A stretch of DNA of 64,000 nucleotides from Orthonyx spaldingii. Taxonomy: Eukaryota; Chordata; Aves; Passeriformes; Orthonychidae. The stretch is from assembly GCA_013397795.1 (NCBI GenBank), contig VZTJ01000748.1:1647926-1711925 (forward strand). The letters are read 5' to 3'. Of the stretch, positions 23,526-35,279 are shown in pieces. The stretch's first letter is position 1. Each line of letters begins with the position of its first letter. Both the position numbers and the translations under genes were made by a program. Below the pieces are notes generated by a model. The model saw nothing but the letters and a program-made list of their open reading frames with translations, ran no database searches and was not told the DNA's origin.

Positions 23526-26500
23526 GTATGTTGTATCCGTATTGAACCAGTTTTGTGTCCCTGAGGTAGACTCCATGTCAGGCAGTTGCACTTAACAGAT
23601 TTTCTATACTCCCTGCCCCACTTGAGGTGAAGTCTGCACAGATGATTACACATTATTTTAATTTCTCTTGCAAGGGACAAGAATTCAAGCAGAAATTTCA
23701 ACATGCCATTAAGCTGCTTTTTTGCACACTCACAGCCTTGCTCATCATTCTCCAGAGTTTCCCCCTTTTTGCCTACCTTAAATTGGCTGGATTTTGACTC
23801 ATATCTGTTCCACTAACAAAAATGCTGGGAAAAGCATCGCTCTTCAGAGATGCCACAGCATCCTCCTGCTCCCTCGGCTGCTGTCTTGCAGCCATGGGGA
23901 TTTTCCCAGCTGCACACGAGCACCCTCAGAAGGGGAACGCCGGCCATAAACTTCCAGTCAATACCTGGGTGGAAGCACTGGCAAAACACGTCGCTCCCCG
24001 CAGCTGCACTAAAGGGCTTTCAGGCATCAGATGCATTTTTGTGGTTTTGGAGCACCACCAGAACTTTTCCTAGTATTTGTGGCTTATATCTGGGGTTATA
24101 ATTCTTCATAGGGATAGTCTGAAGATGAGTGAATGTAATTTACATTTCAGTGCTCGGAGCTCTGTGAAAATCAGAGCGTTCAGAGATGGCTTGACCTGCA
24201 CCCTGGCTGGTAGCAGGACTTCTCTTTAACACTGCGAGAGAAGGGATGTGCTGGGTGCTCATGTAAACAGTAACAACACAACCCTCTAAATTGTCTCTGT
24301 CACTCCCACTCCAAACTTCCCAAAGGAGAATATCCTGCCTAAGGAATTCTGTGATTTCATTCGTAATTAACAAAATACGTATTTTAGTGTCAGAGTGTTG
24401 TCGAGTGTGAACTTCAGAATCGCTTAAAACTATGTGTTTGCAAATGTGCTTGACATTTCAGCAGTGTTATTTTAGTTTATAGAAATAATGTCGGTTAAAC
24501 AAGGAATGAAAGGCAACACATGATGATTTCCCAATCTATCAGCATTCCCATACGTTTTTAAAGATAAAAAACAAACACAGATGGCTTTGACTTCATGGAA
24601 TTTTTCTATAAGGCCTCAGTAACAACCTTGGAGCCTGCCCCCGTATTTGTAATATTAAGTAATAGCATAGCCTTATTTTTAGCACATTGGTGCACCAGAA
24701 TATCTGTGGCAGAAAGCACACTGACATTTATGGGAGTGTTTGGAAAAAAATAAATAAATGGTGAGACCGCCTATTTGGACATGAATGGAAGACTGTCCTG
24801 TACTTACAGAACATACAGAAATTTCCACAAATTTATTTTACATCGAAACTATGAGAATTTTAGTATTATAGGCATTTTTCCTTCTCAAGCACTCCATTTC
24901 AGGGCTTATTGCTCTTATTTGCAATTGACAAGGACTTCAAATTAACTATGGAAAATACGGTAGTTTAAACCCTTTTCAGTGAAAAAGCATTTGGATATTT
25001 TCCAAACTTTTGGAATGTTCATGCTTCCTTAAGTAGCTCACTTTTTGTACTTTTTATTGTCCATCCCTCTTTCCAACTAATTGTTGTAATTGTAGTTTTT
25101 TCTGACAAGTTTCTGGTGGTAGGAAGGGTGGATCTTGGAACCAAAACTTAAGGGCCAGGTTGTTGGCAAGCCCCAAAACAAGTGCATGAAAAAAAAAAAG
25201 AAGAAACAGAGGCACAAAACAGCAGATGGAGCCCAAGCCCCAGAGTAGAAAACCTTTGTCAAAGTGATGAACCTTCTGGTCTTTTCAAACACCATCAGCA
25301 CCAAGAAAGGATATTAAAGAGAGGAGTGGGGTATGGGAGGAGTTTAGGAAAGGGGAACACCTTCTCTAAGAATGGGTGTCATGAGCTTTCCATTAAAGAT
25401 GCTACATATGATATTCCCACATTTCCTGGGAAGGTTGGATTTGGTGGGTGTAAGGACTGTCATGCAACCCACGTCTAAGGAGCAATGCATGACATTATCT
25501 GTTGGATTTTAAATGATCATATGGTATTTTCTAAACTGGTATAATTTTCAAATGTGTTCCTTGTGTGTGTGTGCGTGTGTGTTAAATTTTAAGACAAGTT
25601 TTGCTGCTGGAATATATATAAAACTTAATTGTTTTATATAACTTCTCTGCTTTCTTAACCACTGGCTCCCCTAATAAAAAGTGTGGGGCTTGACTTAGCA
25701 TGGCTTACCTCTGAAGTTCTGCACTTTGTTTGTTTTACATCAGTTTGATTGCTTCGTCACCTTCTCCTTATTGTTTGGTGAATGATCTTAAAAACAACAG
25801 ATCTTTTCTCTCTTCCCATTGCTGTTTGTTAGTGTTTCTATAGCCTCTAGAGGAGGAACTTTGTGTATTCTCTGGGGACTGTTCTTAGGTAAGGTCATTC
25901 ATAGTCACGCAAGTCCTGTGACGGTCCAGTAAGGGGCTGCAGTAGTAATTCAGCAGGAATACAGGAAGCATTTGCAACTCTGTGTCAAATATGCACCTCC
26001 CTGACACTAGTCTCCTTACCTGCTTGCCTTCACCAGCTTGCTGTATGCACTGTACTGGAAATAGGCTGATCTCGTTCTTTCATTTGGCCTTTCCAGAAAG
26101 GTTAAAGGTGCACTAGGCACATAAGCTAAACTGCATGGCAGGTGAGCAGTCATCCCACAGTGCTTCTGAGGTGCGCTGGGAGCCTTCTGCTGGAATGTTA
26201 CACACTTTGAGGTATTTAGCTTGGGACTTGTAAAAGTACTGTTTTCTTTGTGGTAAGAATGGGTGCACTAACATCAAACACAAATTTGGGAAAGCCCCTA
26301 CGGAAGCATACTGTCTTAATTCCACTTTCTTTTCCTGCCACATATCAAAAAATTGGTGAATGTTGATCTGCGCAACATTGAGCTGTCTGAGTTACGCAAT
26401 GAGTTCTAAAAGTCCCATATACTGTGATCTTTAACCAAAGATGTTTCTATAAACAAAAACCTGTTGCTGCAAAAGTACTAAGTGAAAGGATAACATTAAT

Positions 26501-26755
26501 AAGTAGAAAAGTTTATGAAGTATCTTGAATATGTACAGAAACATGCCAAAACCCACACAGTATATATAGGAGTTTGGTAAGAACATAATTACCTTTTTGT
26601 GTTAAAGCAAAACTGTGAATGACCTTACAGTTTCATTTAACTAACTTACTTTCTCTGTGGTTATGCTTGAATCTCACTTTGAATGTTAACTCTAAACAGC
26701 TAACCTGTTTCTTCCCTTTATCCACTTTTTTCACCTATCATTGCATGACACACAG
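23526..26755 (+). other. MBNL2: MBNL2 intron (3.2 kb)
   Basis: AT-rich intron with a GTATGT donor and a GACACACAG acceptor. It includes a short TG/CG-rich simple repeat around 25561-25582. No other exon or mobile element was recognised. Confidence 0.88.
25561..25582. repeat. Short (TG)n microsatellite
   Basis: A run of TG dinucleotides interrupted once by GCG, about 22 bp. It is simple sequence of no assigned function. Confidence 0.8.
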
Positions 26756-26791
26756 GGTCAGTTTTGTGCATGACACCCGCTACCAGTATTG
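26756..26791 (+). CDS. MBNL2: MBNL2 36-nt optional exon
   Basis: A micro-exon flanked by an ACACAG acceptor and a GTAGGT donor. Read with the phase-1 base from the 154-nt exon it gives GSVLCMTPATSI and hands one base to the next exon, so inclusion or skipping keeps frame. Family knowledge: the equivalent 36-nt exon in MBNL1 is alternatively spliced and influences homodimerisation. Its size, phase and peptide agree, so the call is firm even though the exon is too short to stand out as an ORF. Confidence 0.93.
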
Positions 26792-28203
26792 GTAGGTTCC
26801 AAATTTCTTTATTGATCTCTTTTTTATACTGTATATGATGTATATTCACTTGTTTCAAAAATCCTAGGCGAGATTTAGACACTGACTAGAATTAAAGGTT
26901 CGCTTGTCCTTCTGGTTGACTTTGCAGAGTGTTTAGATTTGTAGATGAAAGCTGCAGTTTAGACATGATATCACCTGCTATAACAACTACACTGCAAAAG
27001 CATAATACCATGAATTCCAGTCTGCTTTTCAGTTTTCAGAGTTTTATTTCTCTTTATATTTTATATTGTCTAGTACTATAAAATCATAAAATACTGGGAA
27101 AAGCCAGCAAATTTCATCAGTGTTTTAAAGTTTCATAGTGGTGTGCCTATTTCTCCTTTGCTGTGTGTTAGAAAGTTTTATCAGCGTTTCCCAGAAATGC
27201 CTACTTTGATCCACAGAGGTTCTGTTGAAACTCGTGATCTAAATTGTACTTCTTCTTTAAATATATTGCAGCTTGAAATTAACGTTTTGGGCATGCAAAG
27301 TGGAAGTCCAGTGCAATAGCCTCTGAGACAGAAAAGTAATCTTTCTTCTGTAGCCCTATCCCAGTGATTTTATTTTTGCGGTTTGGGCTTACTCAGATAA
27401 ACAGTTAAAATATCAAGCCTTTAAAACATCAAATTAATAATTCCCCCATGAAGATGCTGATTAAAATTCATTCTTAAAATGAGCAAAAGCAGTGTCTTTC
27501 ACAAAATCGATCTTGCTTTTTTAGATCAAACAAAATAGTATATATATCAGGATAATTATTATCCTCCCTCTCCTGGTTTTTGCCTCAAGCAGATGGTAAT
27601 TTAACTCTGATAAAGTCAAACAGTTATGCAGTGCTAGTAGGAAAAAATGCATAAATTGGATTATAAAGGAAGACAGTGAGTATCTGGCTAACTTCAAAAT
27701 GAAGGTGCATGAAAATAATTCATTTTTAATTGTGTTTAAAAATTAAGATAAACATTTAACAGTTTTCTTCCCAGTATAAACCACTGGGGATTTTTTAGTA
27801 GGATTTTATTTTGAAGTGCTTTACAGCTGTGCTGGGGGAAAACAAATTACGCATGTAACAATCCGCAGGTAACGGGCTGTTTTGGTAAAGGCCTCATTTG
27901 CAGAAGTAATCTTCTTAGAGATAACACTTGCAGTTTCAATGGTCCTTACTCTTTTTTTTTTTCTGGGAATCGCCGATTGTGTTGACAACCTTCCTTTAAT
28001 TGTACTTGTAATAAGCTATTTTCCCTTTTTTTTTATTTCTCCGCCACGCTTTCTCGCTTTGCACTGTGATTGCATGCCATCTGCCGGTTTAACCCATGAC
28101 GATGGCTTGCCGCTCTTGATATTCACCATGCCAAAAATACCACTTCTCTTACCATAATGCTGCACCCTCCTGTTCATTGCTTCCATGGTTCCCCTCCTGA
28201 AAG
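26792..28203 (+). other. MBNL2: MBNL2 intron (1.4 kb) before the 95-nt exon
   Basis: GTAGGT donor. The last about 190 nt form the AG-free zone described separately. The 3' half has more CpG than the surrounding introns (ATCGCCGATTG, TCCGCCACGC, TCTCGC), again suggesting constraint. No repeat was recognised. Confidence 0.88.
28014..28203 (+). promoter_or_regulatory. MBNL2: Very long AG-exclusion zone with YGCY cluster before the 95-nt exon
   Basis: The last AG before the exon is at 28014-28015, and none follows for 186 nt until the acceptor GAAAG at 28202-28203. The main pyrimidine tract (CTATTTTCCC then a T run, 28017-28042) is at the far upstream end, so a branch point near 28000-28013 is plausible. 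A second candidate is TTTAAC at about 28088-28093. Nine YGCY motifs (CGCT, TGCC, TGCT) lie between tract and exon. This is the architecture of the 54-nt exon, and autoregulation by MBNL proteins is inferred. Confidence 0.7.
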
Positions 28204-28298
28204 TACCCATGATGCACAACGCTACGGCCGCCACTGTCTCTGCAGCAACAACTCCTGCAACAAGTGTTCCCTTCGCCGCAACAGCCACAGCAAATCAG
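28204..28298 (+). CDS. MBNL2: MBNL2 95-nt optional exon (Ala/Thr-rich), selects the C-terminal frame
   Basis: With the incoming G the exon starts V-PMMHNATAATVSAATTPA and ends ATATANQ before a GTTTGC donor. Its 95 nt are not a multiple of three, so it acts as a frame switch. Included, the terminal exon is read IILK-stop; skipped, the terminal exon is read in the next frame for 42 codons. The peptide is Ala/Thr rich and lacks recognisable domains. The size equals the frame-switching exon of the MBNL family. Its weak GAAAG acceptor and GTTTGC donor fit alternative use. Confidence 0.95.
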
Positions 28299-31200
28299 GT
28301 TTGCTCCTTTTAAAGCTTTCTTTCACAAGATCCTGAACTCTAAATGAGTGCTGAGATTTTTATTTTAACTTTTTTTTTTAACAAAAAAAATTCTCACAGA
28401 GAATTTTTTTTTATTTCTGTGTTTACCCCATCAAATTTTACTTTTATTTTTAAGTCGTTTATAGCAAGTGTTTGTGGGACAGGTTGCACTTATTTAGAGT
28501 TAACATTTGTTGCAAATAATGATGTAGCTGTGTTTTGTGTTGCGATGTTTGTACCTAATTATTGTGTAATTAACCCAGCTGCAGTTAGAATCACCATAGT
28601 ACTGGACTACTTACAAAAGTCTATTATTAACTCCTCAGTTTAAAAGGAAGATCATCATAGGTTTCAAACATTCAGGTGTGTTAATGTAGCCTTCCCTGTG
28701 AGGTGTGGAAGTGACTAATTTGTAAGCATGGAAGCTGTCAAAAATCACAAGCAGGACAAGACAGCTGGGAAAAGAAAGAAAAAAAAAGAATGTTTTCTGT
28801 AAATACTAGTGATCAAAACAGCACTCAAGATATTTATGACTATGCCTGCTTTATATTTGAAAGTGTATCTTTAACCTGGGAATTATATTTCCCTAAGGAA
28901 GGACGTTGATAGAAAGAACCCCAAGGGTTATTGTCTGAGGCAGGCTAGGAAAGATGATACTTTCTCCTCTTCTTCTGCAGTTTGTTATGTTAATGGCAGT
29001 TTTCATTTTGCTTGGGTTTCCCCACCTCCTGTCAGACCTAATTCCAGGGAAGACCTATCTATTGCAGCCTGGAGTGTGTAGCTTTGACTCCACTGCTGGT
29101 GCGATTCCCACCCTGATGTGGCTGGCATCTGCCAGGAGAGGAGTTTGCACAGCAGTTGGGTCGCTGTGGCTTTTCTGTTGCTCTGGGATCATGCTCAGGC
29201 ACTTCCACCCGAGATGTTTCCCCTCAGTTTCTGAGAGGTCAGATGGAAAAGGAAACAAGCAGATTTGCTCACCAAAAGAAAGCAAAGGGCTGTGTCCCCA
29301 TCCTTTTTCCTTGTGTTGCTCCTGGACAGACTGATTTGCAGACCCAGTAGAAACACTCTCCCGTTGGTTCCTTCCCCTTCACTTGCCAAGGGCTTAGAAA
29401 GAAATCAGTGAAAATGTTTTGCTTAATAATGTTATACTAACAGGTTTATTTTTTTTTTTTACTGTCATTCCCAAGACTATTTAAGTATCCCATGGAAAAA
29501 TAGAAGTTGCTGCAAGAGTTTATTTTTTAATAATTTAGGAAAAATATACTACCTCTGAAATACATACTACTTTCTTAAAGAAACACAAACCAATCCATTT
29601 TCCTTTTTTTTTGTAAGGTTTATTTGCCAAATTGTGACGTTTTTGCTTCTAGCATTTTCATCAAAAGAGGATTGTTGTTTTGTGCTACTTTTATGAGAGC
29701 TAGCTTGTAAAAAATGCTTGGGATAAGGATGAAAGTGCAGCAGGCAAATGGTGCATTTCACAGTCCTTCCTAGAAGAGGGTCTGCAGCAGGAAATTGGAT
29801 GTATCCAGTGTAGTTTTGTGATCTCAAAGTGGTGGCAGAGGGACTTGCAGATGCCAAGGGAGTAAGAGAAGGTAGAATGTTTTGGGGAGGGGTTCAGCTA
29901 GTACCCTCTCCAGCACAGGAATGCAACTGAGGCAGCTCCACCACCTGCACTCCTGAGTGCCAGAGAGGCCGACTGTGGCTGAAGATAGAATAAATATATG
30001 GGTGCCTACAAAAGGACCAGTAAGCAGTATTATTTTTTAGTTAATGGGAACACTTTCACACAATTAACTAGTGCCTAACTGAGAAGACATAGGTGTGCCT
30101 TAATGCTCTTTCTCATCTAGCAGGATGGCAGGCAGAGTGCCTTCTTTCCCAGTGCAGATTTTGTTTGCACTGGAGGATTATAGCATTTTAAATTTAACAG
30201 GAGTTATAGAAGGTGTCTCTATTTATTTAGTTGCATGTATTTGTGTGAGTGTGTGTGTATACATACAATTCCATGCTGAAATTAACGGATGGTTTAATAG
30301 GAGGATGGGTTTTCACTTGCTTAAGTTCAGCCATTTGTAAGTTTGGCATCTAAGTACGTCTGCTTTCCTAGAAGTCGTTGTTAGGGCAGGTTAAATTGCC
30401 CTGGAGGGTCCTGCCTCTGTCCTTTGCCTGTGGAATGAGTGTAGGTGTGTAACCAAAGCTCTACACCACTGCACATGGGGAAGATGAGTCCCACCTCAGA
30501 AACTCGTTGGCTTCTGTAGCATGTACTATCACTGTCCTTTTTCTTCTGCCTTTTATTTTAGGCATTGTAAGGCTTTAAAAAGCTACTGGAAAAAAATAAT
30601 GTATTTCAAAGTAGGGAAAGTAGTAGTAGTTCCTTCTTCTTTATCAGAGACAAAACTCCAAGTTTTCTGTTTATTTACAGCCTCCTGAGGTTGAAGACAG
30701 AGCTGCAATTCTAGGAAAGCCCCACAGTAACTCTGTGGCCCAAATTCTCAGTATTTCTTTAGCCCAAGAAACATAGCAGGAGCAGGTTATTAACTCGGTA
30801 ATAAACATGACTTTGTTCATGGTCATGGCATTCTTTGTGTCCTCTTGTATGGGTTTAAACTCTCCTGAGTATTTCAGAACAGGACTTTTTTATTCCCAAC
30901 TAGATAAAATTTCCTTTTCTAGCCTGTGCCACACTGCTTTACGTATCTGTGAGGTACAGTTTCTTCTTTCCAGTGTCTCACCATACCTTTTTTTTTTAAA
31001 ACCTGCAGCCTTCAACTTGTCCCATGTCAGCTCCCATGGCTTTTTCTCACAATTCTGGGCATGAAAAGAAAGTTGTAGCAGGGCTTAATCACTTATCTTA
31101 ATATCATTTGGTTTAATATTGTGACCTGGGGAAAGATTGCTGGTGTTCCTGGGATTGAGTGTGATGATCCCAGTGTCTGAAACACAAGTAGGAGGGAAAA

Positions 31201-32286
31201 GTCAACATCCCAAAAGTTATGGAGTCTCAGCTAATGGCTAATAAAATATAATAACCCCGTAGAGCCCAGTAAATTATTTAGTCTGTGCTGTCAGCTTGTA
31301 TTTAAAAAAAAAATTCACTATGTCTCATGTGTTCTGTACATCCTTTCTTTCAGAAAATAACATGAGTAAGAGCTCCAAATGTACCTACATTGATACACAC
31401 ACTGTCAGTCGTGCTTGGCCAGCAGCCCTGGGCATTGTGTGTTCAATGTATGGCATGAGGCACGTGAGAAGATTGTGTAGAGCTAAAGCCTGTACTGTGT
31501 ACATCTGTGCAGGGTGACACCAGTTAAGAATAAATGGAAAATTTGGCATCTCTTGCTTTTCCTGACTTACAAAGGTTAGGTTTTAAAAATAATTTTCTTG
31601 CAGTGTACTTCAGAGGGGAAGAGAACTGTATTGGCTCAATGTGATGTAAACAGGGTGCAGCAAAAGGGCTTTTAGCAAACCCTGTTTTACCAACTCTGAT
31701 TAAAAACCTACTCTGATGATACAAGAGCCGGTGGTGTTGCTGTTCTGTCGAGGGAGTGACCAACTCACTGTAGCTGCCAGGCTGTGGTGAGAGGGAATGG
31801 AGGGAAAGGGACTTCAGCTTTTCAGTGAAAGGCAGCTGAAGGGTACATGTCCAGGAGCATGACTGGTCAGAGGTAAGAGGCCCTTCCCCTTTTTCTTCTT
31901 CCCCCCTTCACAATTGCTCCAGCCATTCCCTCCAGGATGAGGCTTGAAGCCTCAGCTCCTTATGTTATCTTCAGCAGTAGATGCTTGATGACATTTCAGT
32001 TCAGTTGTTGTTTGGGAATGCTGACAGCATTTTCTTGGAGCAAAGTTGGAAGTCGTGTGAAACGATGGTGAGAAGCAGTGTTAGAGTACGAATATATAGG
32101 GTTTGGTCCTAGCTCCCTCTAGTGCATGCTTGTGGACAGAGGTATGTAAAATGTCCTGCTTAAATACAGTCTTTGTAAATATATACTTCAGAGATCTTTA
32201 ACAAAGCTTTATTACTCCTTTAGCTAGTGGACTAGCAGTACTGAACCAAGCAAGGAAACTGTTACCTGCTCAGCTTCACTCATAGG

Positions 32287-32620
32287 TAGAATCACAGAAT
32301 CATTTAGGTTGGGAAAAACCTCTAAGATCATTGAGTCCAGCTGTTAATCCAAGACTACCAAGGTCACCACTAAACCATGCCCTCAAGTGCAGCACCTACA
32401 CATCTTTTAAATACCTCCAGGGGTAGTGACTGCTTTGGGCAGTCTGTTCCAGTGCTTGACAACCCTTTCCATGAAGAAATGTTTCCTAATATCCAATCTA
32501 AACCTCCCGTGGTGTAACTTGAGGCCATTTTCTCATCCTATCACTTGTTACTTGGGAGAAGAGACCAATCCCCACCTGGATACAACCTCCTTTCAGGTAG
32601 TTGTAGAGGGAAAGAGCAAT
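32287..32620 (-). mobile_element. CR1 LINE 3' end, antisense
   Basis: On the plus strand it begins AGAATCACAGAATCATTTAG and continues with the usual complement of the CR1 3' tail: GGTTGGGAAAAACCTC, AAGATCATTGAGTCCA, then CTAAACCATGCCCTCAAGTG and CCAGTGCTTGACAACCC. It is a 5'-truncated copy of about 330 bp. Only one ATTCTGTG-type terminal unit remains, plus a degraded second. The 5' boundary is approximate. Confidence 0.93.
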
Positions 32621-33504
32621 ATTTACTGGTTTTTTAGGCTAAGAATGTACAGTCCTGTAATTTCAGGATGATATAAAAGTCATAGATCTTAAGGAAAATT
32701 ATTTTGGAAGTTTGTTTCTCTTATTGTTGTGCTGTTTGCTTTATGAGAAAATACAGGATTAGAAACTTGGGAAAAGATTATTAGAGCCTACTTGGAGCTG
32801 ATGATGTTCATGTTAATAGAAAAGCAGAAAAATGTGACTTCCTCCACCCTGCATGCCAAAGATAATTTAACAGAGGGTGATTAACCCTGACATTTTTTGA
32901 GAGAGATGTTATTCTGAATTTTGGGGCTGAAGTTCAATTTTAAATAATGGCAAACACCTGTTTGTGGGGGCTTTAAATTTCTAAATTAGAAAGCCTCACT
33001 ACTGTTCCATTTATATATATGTCTTGGTGAGTCCTACAAGGTCAGAACTCAACCCTAAATTAAGATGCTTATGTGTTGATGTCTAAGTGTGGGTGTCTAC
33101 ATGCAAGATACAAGTTTAAGTACCCATTGTAGACTGTGAAGTTTATCAGCCCAATCAATCAAGTCTGGAGAGTAGTCTGGCTTGTCCTTCAAAAGTCTCA
33201 CAGGGCTTGGTTCAGTTGCCTAAACATGTGTCTAGTGACGTGAGAGATTGTCCTAGGATGACCTTGGATGTTTAGGTTACCCAAGACATTTTCACAAGCT
33301 TGGCAGATGCAATACAGGACCTACAGACAAATCTGCACACCTACTTCTGAACTGGCAGCTGGATGACAGGCAAGAGACCTTAGGCCAAGTGGTACTAAAA
33401 CCCTCGTGTGCAAATGACCCAAGCCTGCAGCTGGTGATCACATGAAGGGATCTCCAGGCTTTGTTGGCTTACTGACCAGGTTATATCACCTCAGTGAGTG
33501 TGGT

Positions 33505-33515
33505 GGGGGGGGGGG
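33505..33515. repeat. G(11) homopolymer
   Basis: Eleven G in a row preceded by GTGGT. A single run, so not a full G-quadruplex motif. Confidence 0.9.
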
Positions 33516-35123
33516 TAAGACACCAGCATTTCTGTGTCCTATTCTCTGTCCTCAAGCTCAGTGAGTGTTTCCCTAGTTCCCGGTTATTAGAGGACAATTA
33601 CCAAATTCTAAAGAGTTCCAAGAGCAATGTGAGTCTTGCTCACATCACATCAGTTCAGAAAAGTACATGGCTTTATTTTTTGTAGCAATGAAGATGGGCA
33701 GAGACTGACAGAATAAAAATAGCATTACAGAGAATGCTGCTTAAAGATGTTATTTAGTGACAACATTATTCTACTGGTTATATGACCTTTTATCAAGAAG
33801 GAGATATTAAAGAACATATCCAAAAGAAAAATGAAATACTTAGAGGCTGTGTCTAAAAAGAAATATAAGATCAACAGGCTGTCTTATGCTAAGGCTTGTG
33901 ATTATCTGGCACAGCTGCTTTAAATTATGCATCAGTGTTTGCACTGAATTAGGTGGCAATTATGCAGATATTAATTATGAAATCATCCAGTAGCCTTCAG
34001 TTCTGTCAAAATCTGTTAGAATACAATGAAGCAAAAATAAAAATAGTTATGTTCAAGTGTCACAAACAAAAGGACAATTAAAATATTTGCCCCAGAATTC
34101 AAAAACTAGTTAACATATTGTAAAATACAAACATGCCAAACTTTTGGGACTTGAGATGCCACGTGTGGTGGCTCCGTCAAGAGGGAGCAGAGCCGGGACT
34201 TGCAGCAACAGAGCTCCTCTCCCTGCCAAGGTGCCTGCAAAGGCAGCACCAAGGAAGGCAGGTTCTTCTCAGACTGGAATGTCATGGGGCACCTACTCAA
34301 GCTGATCTCCCTTCTTCACAAAGCAGAAGTGCCAGTTGCTCCCTCTTGCAAATATTCCTTGGTGTCCCCCAACAGGGCTTCCTCTCCAGTCCTCTCTAAC
34401 CCCAGGAGGCCTTCTGGCAGGGCAGAGAGCTGTCCACAGCACTGCTGACAAGGCTTTTACTGTCTCATGTTCCCTTTCTTCCTCATGGAAACCTGCTGTA
34501 CTTGTAAACAGGGAAGAGGAGCAATATACTGAGAAAATTAATTGAAAAGTCTGGTAAATAGTAGGAAACGGACTATTTTTTTGTCATTTAAAAGCAATCT
34601 TTTGAGAAGGAAGGTGGGAAGTGGAAACAAATGTTATTTACATCCTTAGTGCCAGCATACAAGAACATTACAAATAAGAACCTATGCAAAATTCATGTTA
34701 GTAGTTTGAAAACTTTTAATTGAAGTTTCTGAGGGAATGAGGGAACAGGTAGGAAAGCACTTCTCCTGGGAATAATGAGTATCCAAACAATTTTAGTCTA
34801 TTTTTTTTCCTGACTGAAAGTTTTGGTCTAAAAATTCCATAAAGTTCCAAGCTAAATGCTCCTGTAGAAAATTGTGTTCTAACAACAGAAAGAGTGAGTT
34901 GAATCTGACTTGAAAAAGTCCAGAAAAGGAGTCAGAGGAATGTCTGTGCCATCCTCAGACACATTATCAGAGGGAACACTTGCAGGGAGCCAGCCCGGGG
35001 CAGACCAGTGTTGGGCACCAAGTGAGCCCATCTATGGGGCTCTGGCACCTGGGATGCAGAACTGGCCATCTTGCCTTGTACCTGCACCAGGTTGGAAAAA
35101 CAAGCCTAAGTGACCCTTGATCA

Positions 35124-35279
35124 TGACATCATTTCCCTGGAGAAAGTATTTAAATACCAATAGCTTGTCACAGTAGGAAAGGCAAACTTAAACTGCTTGC
35201 TGCCTCTTTCATGCTGGACACACAAGAATCACAAGCCTCATCTCAATCAAGTTATCCTGTCTGACACCGAGTTACAGGT
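35124..35279 (+). promoter_or_regulatory. Possible cryptic promoter and first exon in the last intron
   Basis: TGACATCA (CRE/AP-1-like, 35124-35131) is followed by TATTTAAATA (35147-35156). About 120 bp further is a perfect donor, TTACAG-GTAAGT, with its GT at 35278-35279. TATA box, about 100-nt leader and consensus donor in the right order and spacing could be a cryptic or lineage-specific first exon, or the remains of a retroviral LTR. No coding frame is evident in the leader. Chance co-occurrence is quite possible in 15 kb of intron. Confidence 0.25.
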
